From: Polynucleobacter rarus
GTDB taxonomy: Bacteria; Pseudomonadota; Gammaproteobacteria; Burkholderiales; Burkholderiaceae
DNA length: 64,000 nucleotides
Reading direction: 5' to 3'
Assembly (NCBI RefSeq): GCF_003072505.1
Contig: NZ_NTGB01000001.1
Location: forward strand, 2,157,955 to 2,221,954
Made by a program: the position numbers and the translations under genes. The notes under the pieces are model-generated. The model searched no databases. It was not told the origin of the DNA and saw only the letters and a program-made list of their open reading frames with translations. Shown piece by piece: positions 17,702-26,341 of this stretch; position 1 is the stretch's first letter, and every line of letters starts with the position of its first letter.

Positions 17702-18247
17702 ATGACGCAACGATATTCTTTCAGTCTGCGATTGATGCATTGGCTTTCTGCCGCGTTAATCATCGGATTGCTTATCTTGGGCTTTTGGATGACTAGTCGC
17801 TCAGATGCCGATCTATGGGATGAACTAACAAATACTCTGTACGCTTGGCATAAATTCATTGGTTTTTTGGTTCTAATGATTACGGGTGTGCGTCTTCTAA
17901 CCAAATCAATTTCGAAAAGACCGCCCTACCCTGAAGACTTTTCTCCTATTCAAATACTATTAGCCAAGTCAGTACAAAGCTCTTTGTACTTGTTATTGTT
18001 TCTGGCACCCCTCTTTGGCTGGGCTGGGGTTACTGCTTATCCGGCGCTGATCACAATTGGTGATTACTATCTACCTGGCATGCCTGGCATTCCCAAAGAT
18101 GAAGCTTTGGCTAAACAATTATTTGAGATCCACGGCTATCTTGTTTTTGTTCTCATTGGCATTACCTTAGGACATATCACTGTTGGACTCGGCCACTTGT
18201 GGTTGAAAAAAGATGAGATATTTGAGCGTATTTGGTTTAGACGCTAA
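17702..18247 (+). CDS. Cytochrome b561 (CybB/YodB family)
   Basis: 181-residue four-helix membrane cytochrome. TM1 begins LRLMHWLSAALIIGLLILGF, TM2 AWHKFIGFLVLMITGVRLL, TM3 about 88-110, TM4 EIHGYLVFVLIGITLGHI. The four His residues in TM1, TM2 and TM4 are the expected axial ligands for two b haems. E. coli CybB of this family is a superoxide:ubiquinone oxidoreductase; the same job or transfer of electrons from quinol is likely here. GAGG lies 6 bp before ATG. It is 51 bp after the Bug receptor on the same strand, but no functional link is evident. Confidence 0.92.
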   Translation: MTQRYSFSLRLMHWLSAALIIGLLILGFWMTSRSDADLWDELTNTLYAWHKFIGFLVLMITGVRLLTKSISKRPPYPEDFSPIQILLAKSVQSSLYLLLFLAPLFGWAGVTAYPALITIGDYYLPGMPGIPKDEALAKQLFEIHGYLVFVLIGITLGHITVGLGHLWLKKDEIFERIWFRR

Positions 18248-18384
18248 GATTATTTTTGCAGGGTTTTACGCATCAGAATCCGATGTAGTGCAAAATTCCT
18301 CCCTCAAACAAATTGCCTGACCTTATGGTAAATTGTGCAGTGCGTAGTTTGCTTAGTAAAATCCGTAAATAAGGTCTTCCGATA

Positions 18385-19200
18385 GTGTTCTCAACCCAGC
18401 TTGCGTCATCTCCTCCTGCTAGTAACCTATCGCTCCAGAAACAACAAGAGTGGGATGAATTTTTAGTCAATTTTTTTGGCAATGGGCCGCTATCTATCTC
18501 ACCCTTACAAGCTATTTTTGAGCCCTTACGCAACCCAACTTTAGATGACATGGTCGTAGTAGGTCAAATCGGCCAAACTTTGGATGGTCGAATTGCAACG
18601 GTTACGGGTCAATCAAGATATGTGAATGGCCTGACGGGTTTAACCCACCTTCATCAGTTAAGGGCACTAGTTGATGCGGTTGTCATTGGAGTTGGCACAG
18701 CGCTAGCAGATGATCCCCAACTTACGGTTAGACAAATCAAAGGGAGAAATCCTGCTCGTGTGGTGATTGATCCAAGAGCACGTCTTTCGCATCAGCACTT
18801 GGTTTGGCAAGATGATGGGGTGAAAAAAATATGGATTGTTGCAGAAGGCGTTACGGCAAGCCCACCTCCGCAAGTTGAATTAATTATGCTTCCCGCAGTA
18901 AGTGGCGCAATTGATCCTGCCTTAATATTAAAAAGCTTGAATTTGCACTCACTCAAACGCGTTTTAATTGAGGGTGGCGCTGAAACTGTTTCACGTTTTA
19001 TAGTAGCAAAATGCCTTGATCGCCTGCACTTAATAGTGGCGCCTATTATTATGGGGTCAGGTCGACTCAGTTTTAATCTACCCCCCATTGAGCATATGGA
19101 TCAAGCCTTAAGGCTAGCAATACAAACACACCAACTCGGCAATGATGTTGTTTTCGATTGCGATTTACAAACTCAAAGAGTTGCGCTCAATACTAAATAA
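18385..19200 (+). CDS. RibD C-terminal-domain (pyrimidine/dihydrofolate reductase-fold) protein
   Basis: 271 residues from a GTG start. The core (about 52-265) is the RibD_C/DHFR-like NADPH reductase: VGQIGQTLDGRIATVTG, GVGTALADDPQLTVR, RVVIDPRARL, LIEGGAETVSRF and IVAPIIMGSGRLSF. The deaminase half of RibD is absent; residues 1-50 are not recognisable. RibD_C enzymes reduce the ribosyl chain of aminopyrimidine intermediates. No RFN (FMN) riboswitch is seen upstream and no rib genes adjoin. Instead it ends tail-to-tail, overlapping by 8 bp, with the GT4 / PTPS-like / dehydrogenase operon, which suggests a role in that uncharacterised pathway rather than in riboflavin synthesis. Confidence 0.83.
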   Translation: MFSTQLASSPPASNLSLQKQQEWDEFLVNFFGNGPLSISPLQAIFEPLRNPTLDDMVVVGQIGQTLDGRIATVTGQSRYVNGLTGLTHLHQLRALVDAVVIGVGTALADDPQLTVRQIKGRNPARVVIDPRARLSHQHLVWQDDGVKKIWIVAEGVTASPPPQVELIMLPAVSGAIDPALILKSLNLHSLKRVLIEGGAETVSRFIVAKCLDRLHLIVAPIIMGSGRLSFNLPPIEHMDQALRLAIQTHQLGNDVVFDCDLQTQRVALNTK

Positions 19201-20260
19201 GATGAGTCAGCACAGTAGCAAATAGCTGTGATGCATGATCCCAAGTTGGTTGCTTTATTGCTGCTTGTAATGCGCCGTCAGACAAGCGGGATCGATATGA
19301 AGAATCTTGTATTAAAGTTTTTAAGGCAGCAGTTAAATTGGGAATATCGCCTGGCGGAACCAGTAAGCTGGCTTCCGGTGGTACAGTATCTGGTATTGCA
19401 CCCCCGGTTGTTGCAATAATCGGTAAGCCATAACTCATTGCCTCGGCATACACCATACCGTAGCCTTCAAAAAGAGATGGCAATACAAATACATCCGCAT
19501 TGGCATACAGTACATCTAATTCTTGATTACTCACTGCGCCAAGAATCTTAACCCGCTCCTCTAATTGAAAACGCTGAATGTCCATCATCAAACGTTCATA
19601 GGCTGCAGTATTCCGTGAGGTGTCACCGGCAATCGTAAGAGTCCACTGTAAATCAAGCAAGGGTGCGAGTGCCGCCATTAAATAATCAAAGCCCTTACGC
19701 GGAATAATGGATCCAACCGAAAGTAAATGAACTGGCTCAAGGTGATCTGAATTTTTTTGTATCTTTATTGGCTGAAAAGGATTGCGATTTGTTCCAGGCA
19801 AAACTACATCGATGATTTTTGGAGTAATACCAAAGTGTTCACTTAAATCACGACCCGTGGCCGGACTAGTCACAATCACTTGATTAACTTGCTGCAACGC
19901 TTGCGTCTCGCTTAGCATCAATGACTTTATTTCTACTTCAGTTAATCCCAACTCAAACGCTAAGGGGTGGTGGATTAATGCAATCAGGGGATGTCGCTTT
20001 GCAAGCTCAGCAGCAAGATTAGGAAGAACCCCTAAAGCTAATCCATCGATTACCATCGGTACGCCTTCAGGGAGCTTCATTAAACTGCTTTTTGCAAACG
20101 CTACTTGGCCATCCGTCGGGAAAGGATAACCTTCCCCGAGACTGATTAACTGAATTTGCCAACCAAGTTGCTTAAGTCCCTCAATTATTTTCCGGTCATA
20201 GGCATAACCACCTGTAGGGGTATTTAAGTCGCCTGGATAAACAAAAATCAGCTGCGGCAT
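19193..20260 (-). CDS. GT4-family glycosyltransferase
   Basis: About 355 residues if started at MPQLIFVYPGDLNTPTGGYAYD (ATG at 20258-20260); an upstream ATG at 20314 would place 18 odd residues before the first Rossmann strand and overlap the preceding gene by 38 bp. Two Rossmann domains are visible: the acceptor side with the glycine-rich TPTGGYAYD loop, and the donor side with LLSVGSIIPRKGFDYL (about 182-197) and the E-x7-E motif EGYGMVYAE (about 265-273) of retaining GT4 enzymes. No membrane segment; cytoplasmic. It is the last gene of a three-gene operon with the PTPS-like protein and the MDR dehydrogenase, hinting that the sugar acceptor is the product of those enzymes. Confidence 0.88.
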   Translation of the reverse strand: MPQLIFVYPGDLNTPTGGYAYDRKIIEGLKQLGWQIQLISLGEGYPFPTDGQVAFAKSSLMKLPEGVPMVIDGLALGVLPNLAAELAKRHPLIALIHHPLAFELGLTEVEIKSLMLSETQALQQVNQVIVTSPATGRDLSEHFGITPKIIDVVLPGTNRNPFQPIKIQKNSDHLEPVHLLSVGSIIPRKGFDYLMAALAPLLDLQWTLTIAGDTSRNTAAYERLMMDIQRFQLEERVKILGAVSNQELDVLYANADVFVLPSLFEGYGMVYAEAMSYGLPIIATTGGAIPDTVPPEASLLVPPGDIPNLTAALKTLIQDSSYRSRLSDGALQAAIKQPTWDHASQLFATVLTHLI

Positions 20261-20276
20261 GTCGCTAATTTGAAGC

Positions 20277-20678
20277 TTAATGAATCGCTGCCTCGTACCA
20301 AGCACGCGCAACATGGGATTCAGAAATCGTTACTCGAATGGCGTGTAATTCAGAACCATTACGACCTAAGCCTTTTGCACGCGCTGCTGCTGCAAGTTGA
20401 TCAAAAATGTACTTCGTCAAAAACTCCGTCGTCGTATTCACTCCCTTGAACTCAGGACGGTCGTCTAAATTACAGTAATTAATCGGCTTTAGAGTTGCCT
20501 TTAAAACATCCAGTGCTAAGCCAATGTCGATCACAATGCCATTTTCATCAAGTTCTTTAGAAATAAAAGCGGCGTCAACCACAAAGGTTGCGCCGTGCAA
20601 AGCTTGTGCGGGTCCAAATACTTCACCGCGAAATGAGTGGGCAATCATAATGTGATCGCGTACTTCAACTGTAAACAT
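20277..20678 (-). CDS. Divergent 6-pyruvoyl-tetrahydropterin synthase / QueD-superfamily protein
   Basis: 133 residues, the full length of a T-fold PTPS/QueD subunit. Visible family parts: MIAHSFRGEVFG (first Zn His at 14), ALHGATFVVDAAF (second His at 29), NLDDRPEF, the NTTTEFLTKYIFDQL helix and the C-terminal VTISESHVARAWYE glutamate motif. The canonical HGH is HGA and the catalytic Cys four residues earlier is Ala, so neither normal PTPS nor QueD chemistry should work as described. AAGGA precedes the ATG. It lies 9 bp after the dehydrogenase gene and 16 bp before the GT4 gene. Probably an enzyme or binding protein for a pterin-like compound; no queuosine genes are nearby. Confidence 0.82.
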   Translation of the reverse strand: MFTVEVRDHIMIAHSFRGEVFGPAQALHGATFVVDAAFISKELDENGIVIDIGLALDVLKATLKPINYCNLDDRPEFKGVNTTTEFLTKYIFDQLAAAARAKGLGRNGSELHAIRVTISESHVARAWYEAAIH

Positions 20679-20687
20679 AGTAGTTCC

Positions 20688-21689
20688 TTAAGGATAACGA
20701 ATTAAACAGCACAACGCAGTACTGCGCGTACCAAGAAGATCGGGTAATCGATCGGGTAAATCAGAAAAATGAACGGCAGGTTCAAGCAAAACATCCAGTC
20801 TTGGATCATGTAACATGTTGATGGCGGCTTGTAATCTGCGTCGATGAGTCCAGCGGGGGCGATGTGAGGCAGCAACATGACCAACCTGACTCGACTGTAA
20901 GCGAATTTGACGACTATGAAACGCACCCCCAAGTGGCGCTTGAACTTGACGATCGCCATACCAACTCATCTCAAGCACGGTTGCCTCGTCGCCAGCAGCC
21001 ATCATCGCCGTTGCGAGTCCGGCAGCACTTGCACTGCAATGAAATACTACATCGCAATCGGACGGCGCCGCCTCCGGTAGAGAAAAATTGACGCCTAATT
21101 GTCTTGCAATCGTTGCTCGCTCAGGGTTGATATCAACCAAAGTGACTTCAGCGCTAGGCAAGTGCCCACATAAATAAGCAATCAAACAACCCACTACACC
21201 ACCACCAACGACCACAATTCGATCACCGGGACCGGGTGTGGCGTCCCACACTGCATTGAGGGCTGTTTCCATATTCGCTGCTAAAACAGCGCGCTCAGAA
21301 CTCACTTTTTCCGGCAACAGGACTACATTTTGCATATCTGCTTGATACAAAGTTTGATGGGGTTGCAGGGCAAAAACCCGTTGACCAAGCCACTCAGTAG
21401 GACCCTCTTCGACCAGACCTACATTTGAGTAACCGTACTTTACTGGAAATGGAAATGTGCCACCCATCCAGGGGGCTGCCATGCGGGAATATTCCGACTC
21501 TGGTACGAGCCCACGATAAATTAAAGATTCAGTACCACGACTAAGAGACCCAAAAAGAGCACGGACACGCAGAAATTGATGAGGTAATGGCGCAAGAGAT
21601 TCGGAGCGAATTTCAGCACATTCCGGGGCAACATACCAAAGAGACTGACTTAGGATTGCATTCGAAGAAGTGGCTGCATTGTGTGGCAC
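20688..21689 (-). CDS. MDR-superfamily (zinc-binding-type) dehydrogenase
   Basis: 333 residues from a GTG start with AGGA 6 bp upstream. GroES-like N-terminal half (LSRGTESLIYRGLVP, VKYGYSNVGLVEEGP) and a Rossmann half with VVVGGGVVGCLIAYL (about 160-175) and acidic VDINPE at the end of strand 2, which favours NAD. The Cys and His of the catalytic zinc site (C-GTD in classic ADHs) are not seen; LFGSLSRGTE takes that place. The SRGTE form also occurs in BchC-like and sorbitol-dehydrogenase-like proteins. First gene of the operon with the PTPS-like and GT4 genes, divergent from the OpgH-like gene. Probably oxidises or reduces a sugar or side chain in the same pathway. Confidence 0.83.
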   Translation of the reverse strand: MPHNAATSSNAILSQSLWYVAPECAEIRSESLAPLPHQFLRVRALFGSLSRGTESLIYRGLVPESEYSRMAAPWMGGTFPFPVKYGYSNVGLVEEGPTEWLGQRVFALQPHQTLYQADMQNVVLLPEKVSSERAVLAANMETALNAVWDATPGPGDRIVVVGGGVVGCLIAYLCGHLPSAEVTLVDINPERATIARQLGVNFSLPEAAPSDCDVVFHCSASAAGLATAMMAAGDEATVLEMSWYGDRQVQAPLGGAFHSRQIRLQSSQVGHVAASHRPRWTHRRRLQAAINMLHDPRLDVLLEPAVHFSDLPDRLPDLLGTRSTALCCLIRYP

Positions 21690-21769
21690 AAAAAATCCTA
21701 AGTGATAAGTGAAAAACTTCGAGCTACTCTATACTATTGAGGCATTTTGCATATTATAAGTTAGCTAGA

Positions 21770-23560
21770 GTGAATAATTTGAATCCTCCTACAAAAATAG
21801 TCTCTGATTCAGCCATCACTCTAAGACGAGTAATTTTTTCTACTTTATCGCTAACGACTGCATTTTTAATGTTGTTTCTAGTTCATAAAAGCTTGGCACT
21901 AGATACTCCACTCATGGTGCACTTCCTATTTTTAGGGCTCTTTGCCTTAATCTTGCCTTGGATGGTAGTTGGTTTTTGGAATGCCATTATCGGACTCTTG
22001 CTTTGCCAATGTTTCAAAGATCCAACTAAAATTATTTTGCCAGCAAGTATGCGTGAGCAGGACACTGCCCCACTGTCATATTCCACGGCCATTCTTCTGT
22101 GTGTACGAAATGAATCCGTAGAGCGATTAATTCGGAATCTCCAGGTGATGCTTGATGGTTTAGTGAATGATCAACTTGGTCCTTTTTTTCATATCTACAT
22201 ACTCAGCGATACCAATGAGGAAACCATTGCAATTGAAGAGCGCACCAACTTTGATGGACTTTGCAAAAAGTACCATGAGCAGGTCAAAATCACTTATCGC
22301 TGCAGAGAAGATAATGCTGGTTATAAAGCAGGCAACATTGCTGATTTTTGCCAGCGTTGGGGTAAGAATCATGACTTTGCTTTAGTACTAGATGCTGATA
22401 GTTTTATGACTAGTCGCGCTATCACTCGACTAGTTCGTATGATGCAAGCAAATCCGCGTTTAGGCATTCTTCAGGGCTTAGTGATTGGCTTACCCTCTAG
22501 TAGTCCATTTACACGCTTATTCCAATACGGTATGCGTCTTGGCATGCGCTCCTTCACGATGGGCTCGGCCTGGTGGCAAGCAGACTGCGGACCCTACTGG
22601 GGCCATAATGCTCTGATCCGACTAGCACCATTCATGTCGTTCTGTGAGTTACCAACTTTAAAAAGTCGATCTGGCGAACCAAAACCGATTCTTAGTCATG
22701 ACTTGATTGAAGCAGTTCTAATGCGTCGTGCTGGCTATGAGGTCAGAATTTATCCACAAGAAGATGCTAGCTGGGAAGAAAACCCTCCCACCTTAACGGA
22801 ATATATTCGTCGTGATTTACGTTGGTGCGAAGGGAATTTACAGTATTTTAAATTACTCAATTTACCGAATCTTTTGCCCGTAAATCGTATCCAGTTAGTG
22901 TTGGCAATCACGATGTTTTTTGGATCACCGGCATGGATTGCCATGATTCTACTTTGTACCGTTGCTATTAGCTTAAGTACAACGCCTGCTAATCTGATTA
23001 ATGAAAATTATTTTTTTACCTTACTAGTAGTTACCTTAATGATGTGGTATTTGCCTAAAACGACTGGTGCCCTGGATGTGCTTTTGCGTACCTCGAAAAG
23101 TAAAGACTTTGGGGGACGATGGCGCTTTACGATCAGCCTATTATTAGAGATGGTTTTTTCCTTGCTGATGACACCTATTACTTGGCTCAATCATACAATG
23201 TTCATTACGCGTTTGGTCTTTGGGAAAAAGGGAGGTTGGTCTGCACATGCGCGGGACGATCATTCAATTTCTATATTAGATGCACTCCACCAATTTTGGC
23301 CTCACACCGTTCTTGGTGTTGTTCTAACAAGTATGTTGTATTTTACGCACCCAGCGACGCTTATCTACGGTTTGCTTTTCTTTGGCGGCCTCTTATTTGC
23401 AGCACCTTTAGTTGTGCTCACCTCTCAGCCGTGGCTTGGTCGTTTTATGATGCGTCGTCAACTTTTATCTTTACCTGAAGAAATTGCGCCCCCTATCGAT
23501 TTACTTCCCTTGCAACTTAACGCCCTTCAATTAGATTTGCCTCAGCTAAAAAATACGTAA
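21770..23560 (+). CDS. OpgH/MdoH-like membrane glucosyltransferase (GT2)
   Basis: About 596 residues from the GTG at 21770; a TTG at 21737 would add 11 residues but has no ribosome site. Two N-terminal TM helices (about 20-75), a cytosolic GT2 domain with ILLCVRNESVERL, LDADSFMTS (DxD), WGHNALIR, LSHDLIEAVLMRR and the (Q/R)xxRW motif RRDLRWCEGN (about 350), then about six C-terminal TM helices. OpgH polymerises UDP-glucose into the osmoregulated periplasmic glucan backbone and moves it across the membrane. The usual partner OpgG is absent; instead the stop overlaps the start of an NdvA-like exporter by one base (TAATG). It could make a glucan, or glycosylate the compound made by the divergent operon. 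Confidence 0.86.
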   Translation: MNNLNPPTKIVSDSAITLRRVIFSTLSLTTAFLMLFLVHKSLALDTPLMVHFLFLGLFALILPWMVVGFWNAIIGLLLCQCFKDPTKIILPASMREQDTAPLSYSTAILLCVRNESVERLIRNLQVMLDGLVNDQLGPFFHIYILSDTNEETIAIEERTNFDGLCKKYHEQVKITYRCREDNAGYKAGNIADFCQRWGKNHDFALVLDADSFMTSRAITRLVRMMQANPRLGILQGLVIGLPSSSPFTRLFQYGMRLGMRSFTMGSAWWQADCGPYWGHNALIRLAPFMSFCELPTLKSRSGEPKPILSHDLIEAVLMRRAGYEVRIYPQEDASWEENPPTLTEYIRRDLRWCEGNLQYFKLLNLPNLLPVNRIQLVLAITMFFGSPAWIAMILLCTVAISLSTTPANLINENYFFTLLVVTLMMWYLPKTTGALDVLLRTSKSKDFGGRWRFTISLLLEMVFSLLMTPITWLNHTMFITRLVFGKKGGWSAHARDDHSISILDALHQFWPHTVLGVVLTSMLYFTHPATLIYGLLFFGGLLFAAPLVVLTSQPWLGRFMMRRQLLSLPEEIAPPIDLLPLQLNALQLDLPQLKNT

Positions 23561-25335
23561 TGAGCTTTTTTAACATTTACTATCGTGCGCTAAAGTTATT
23601 GGGCCCAGACCAGCGTCTCGGTTGGTTACTAGCATTTGCAAATATGGTAATGGCATGCGCACTTTTCGCTGAACCTATTTTATTTGGGAAGGTCATTGAT
23701 GTTTTAACTCGGACTCCTAACGCCTCTTTAACAGCAACTTGGGATTCCGTTGCGCCTCTTCTCATTATATGGATTGGCTTTGGTCTTTTTACAATTGCTG
23801 GCTCAACAGGCATTGCTTTATTTTCCGATCGACTAGCGCACCACAGACGACATACCGTATTAAGAGAATATGTTGAACACGTGTTGCATTTACCTTTAGC
23901 GCAACAAGCAAGAACGCACTCTGGACGGTTAATGAAAATTATGCTGCAGGGTACTGATACTCTTTGGTGGCTTTGGCTGAGTTTTTTTCGAGAGAACCTT
24001 GGGGCAATTGTTTCGCTCATTATTTTGGTGCCGGTCGCACTCTATATTAATTGGCGGCTCGCATGTGTTCTCATCATACTGTGTCTTGTATTTGGATTTT
24101 TAACCCATTTTATTTTACGTAAAACTCAAGCCCTTCAACTACAAATTGAAAGCAACCATTCTGATTTAGCTGAACTCACCTCAGATACGCTGAGCAATAT
24201 TGCTTTAGTTCAAAGTTTTGCGCGTATTCAGATTGAACTTAAGTCGATCAAAAAAATTAGCCAGCGCGTTTTAGGGGCCCAATTTCCAGTACTTTACTGG
24301 TGGGCAGTTGTGACAGTTCTCACACGCTCAGCGACCACTATTAGCGTTTTATGTATTATCGCTCTTGGTGTTTGGTTGTTTACTCAATCTTTGATCACGA
24401 TGGGTGAAATCGTCTCCTTTGTGGCCTTTGCTGGCATCATTATTAGTCGCCTTGAGCAGGTCATCGCATTTGCAAACAAGCTAGCGACCGACGCACCACG
24501 CTTAAGAGAATTCTTTGACGTTCTCGATACGAATCCAGAAATTAAAGATCGTCAAGATGCTATCGATCCTGGACGTGTCGTAGGCTTGGTTGAATTTCAT
24601 CAAGTCAGCTTTTCTTACAATTCGCAACAAAAAGCCGTTGATCATTTGAGCTTTGCTATTAAATCAGGCGAAACGATTGCTTTGGTAGGTGCTTCAGGGG
24701 CTGGAAAATCTACAGCACTTAGCCTACTTTATCGGGCTTTCGATCCCCAGTCTGGTTTTATTACGATTGATGGAATCGATATTCGGGACTTGCAGCTAAG
24801 TGCACTACGACGTAATATTGGCGTTGTCTTTCAAGAACCACTCTTATTTAATCGCTCAATCGCAGATAACATCAGAATAGGATCTCCAGATGCGAGTGAT
24901 GATGAAGTCCGAGAAGCTTGTATTCGAGCACAAGCATTACATTTTATTGAGCGTCAACCTGAAGGCTTTAATACACTTATTGGTGAGCGTGGTAGAACCC
25001 TCTCCGGGGGCGAGCGTCAGCGCTTATCAATCGCTCGTGTACTATTAAAAGATGCTCCTATTTTAATTTTGGATGAAGCGACTAGCGCCCTAGATACTTC
25101 CACCGAAGAAAGTTTACTGGATGCTTTAGCAGAAGTTATGCACTCGCGTAGTACGCTAGTGATTGCGCATCGATTAAGTACTATACGGCAAGCGAATCAT
25201 ATTTTAGTGATGGATGCCGGCAAGGTCATTGAATCTGGCAGCTTCGAGAGGCTATATCAACAGGGCGGACGTTTTACTGAAATCATGCGACAACAATATG
25301 GTCTCGTGGCTGAAATGAATAAGTTAATTAAATAA
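23560..25335 (+). CDS. NdvA/ChvA-like ABC exporter (glucan-export type)
   Basis: 591-residue half-transporter. Six TM segments in residues about 20-300, then the nucleotide-binding domain: Walker A GASGAGKST (about 377-385), Q-loop VFQEPLLF, signature LSGGERQRLS (about 483-492), Walker B ILILDEATSALD and H-loop IAHRLS. Sequence style and the pairing with a processive glucosyltransferase match exporters of cyclic beta-1,2-glucan (NdvA/ChvA) or MsbA-like lipid flippases. It works as a homodimer. Translationally coupled to the OpgH-like gene (1-bp overlap). The cargo is not determined; cyclic glucan synthase (NdvB) is absent, which weakens a literal NdvA assignment. Confidence 0.88.
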   Translation: MSFFNIYYRALKLLGPDQRLGWLLAFANMVMACALFAEPILFGKVIDVLTRTPNASLTATWDSVAPLLIIWIGFGLFTIAGSTGIALFSDRLAHHRRHTVLREYVEHVLHLPLAQQARTHSGRLMKIMLQGTDTLWWLWLSFFRENLGAIVSLIILVPVALYINWRLACVLIILCLVFGFLTHFILRKTQALQLQIESNHSDLAELTSDTLSNIALVQSFARIQIELKSIKKISQRVLGAQFPVLYWWAVVTVLTRSATTISVLCIIALGVWLFTQSLITMGEIVSFVAFAGIIISRLEQVIAFANKLATDAPRLREFFDVLDTNPEIKDRQDAIDPGRVVGLVEFHQVSFSYNSQQKAVDHLSFAIKSGETIALVGASGAGKSTALSLLYRAFDPQSGFITIDGIDIRDLQLSALRRNIGVVFQEPLLFNRSIADNIRIGSPDASDDEVREACIRAQALHFIERQPEGFNTLIGERGRTLSGGERQRLSIARVLLKDAPILILDEATSALDTSTEESLLDALAEVMHSRSTLVIAHRLSTIRQANHILVMDAGKVIESGSFERLYQQGGRFTEIMRQQYGLVAEMNKLIK

Positions 25336-25357
25336 ATATGAAGCGAATGGATAATTC

Positions 25358-26239
25358 ATGAGTGGTTTTTCAGCTGACTGGCTTAGTTTACGTGAACCTG
25401 TAGACCATCGATCACGTAATCTTGACCTACAAGCCCAAGTACTTAACTATCTTGAGAAAATCAAAACTTTATATCCTGGTTCGGTCCATATTACTGATTT
25501 AGGTTCTGGTACCGGCTCTAATTTACGCGCTTTAGCACCACACATCAACTCGGTTCAATATTGGACTTTAGTCGATTATGATTTAACACTTTTGAATGTT
25601 GCTCGCTCTACCCTTCTTGCTTGGGCTGATCGCGAAATAAATATGCCTACTGATGAATCATCTGTGAATCTCTTAGATACCATCAAACCAATATCAATAC
25701 TCAAAGAGAATAAAACAATTGTCGTAAAGTTTAAATATGTCGACTTATTCAATGACTATCAAGCAATTCTGAATGAACCTGCTGATCTGATTACTGCGGC
25801 GGCTTTCTTTGACCTTGTAGCGCAACCTTGGCTTACCCAATTTTGTGCCCATTTATCAAAGCCCCTCTATACGGTACTTACTTATGACGGCGTAGAAAAG
25901 TGGAGTCCTGCCCAAGTCATTGACGCTGAAATTTTGAAGGCTTTTCATGAACATCAACGAACCGATAAAGGTTTTGGTTCTGCCTTGGGACCAGCAGCTA
26001 CGCAATGTCTAGAAAACTTACTACGTGCGCAACAATTCACTACAGTTTGTGCTCCTAGTCCTTGGGTTTTAGATCACCAAGATCAAGCTTTAATTGAACA
26101 GTTAGCCATTGGTAGTGCTAAGGCAGTGAGAGAAATAGGCTCTGTATCACAGACTTCAGTCAATCAGTGGGAGCAGAGTAGGATACAAGCAGATCAGTGC
26201 GAAATCGGGCATATCGATTTTTTTTCCTACAAAGCTTAA
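25358..26239 (+). CDS. Class I SAM-dependent methyltransferase
   Basis: 293 residues. Motif I for SAM binding is ITDLGSGTGSNLRALAP (about 46-62), preceded by a helix-rich N-terminus; motif II acidic LVDYD follows (about 75). The rest shows the alternating Rossmann pattern and a C-terminal strand GHIDFFSYKA. No membrane segment. It is the third gene of the + strand unit, 22 bp after the exporter, and ends before structured non-coding DNA at 26242. The substrate class is not recognisable; context suggests methylation of the sugar or pterin-like product of the locus. Confidence 0.83.
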   Translation: MSGFSADWLSLREPVDHRSRNLDLQAQVLNYLEKIKTLYPGSVHITDLGSGTGSNLRALAPHINSVQYWTLVDYDLTLLNVARSTLLAWADREINMPTDESSVNLLDTIKPISILKENKTIVVKFKYVDLFNDYQAILNEPADLITAAAFFDLVAQPWLTQFCAHLSKPLYTVLTYDGVEKWSPAQVIDAEILKAFHEHQRTDKGFGSALGPAATQCLENLLRAQQFTTVCAPSPWVLDHQDQALIEQLAIGSAKAVREIGSVSQTSVNQWEQSRIQADQCEIGHIDFFSYKA

Positions 26240-26241
26240 AA

Positions 26242-26335
26242 ACCTAAAAGTTAATAAATAGTTATTCGATGAAAATAACAGGTATTACTTAAAGCAATCC
26301 TAAATCGAATCTTTTAGGTGTAGGGTTTTTATTAT
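26242..26335. other. Nested inverted repeats downstream of the methyltransferase gene
   Basis: ACCTAAAAG (26242-26250) pairs with CTTTTAGGT (26311-26319), and inside it ATTCGAT pairs with ATCGAAT, the latter directly adjoining the outer right arm. The structure starts 2 bp after the stop at 26239 and is followed by GTAGGGTTTTTATTATCC, which has a U-run on the + strand. It could be a large terminator stem or the folded end of a transcript. The loop is long, so confidence is limited. Confidence 0.4.
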
Positions 26336-26341
26336 CCAACA

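Noticed and set aside
18248..18384. Possible FMN (RFN) or preQ1 riboswitch upstream of the RibD-like gene
   Set aside because: The conserved RFN boxes are not present, and the region shows no compact pseudoknot-like preQ1 motif; nothing beyond a plausible promoter region is seen.
20260..20314. 38-bp overlap of the GT4 gene with the PTPS-like gene
   Set aside because: Vanishes when the GT4 start is placed at 20260, where the Rossmann fold begins directly.
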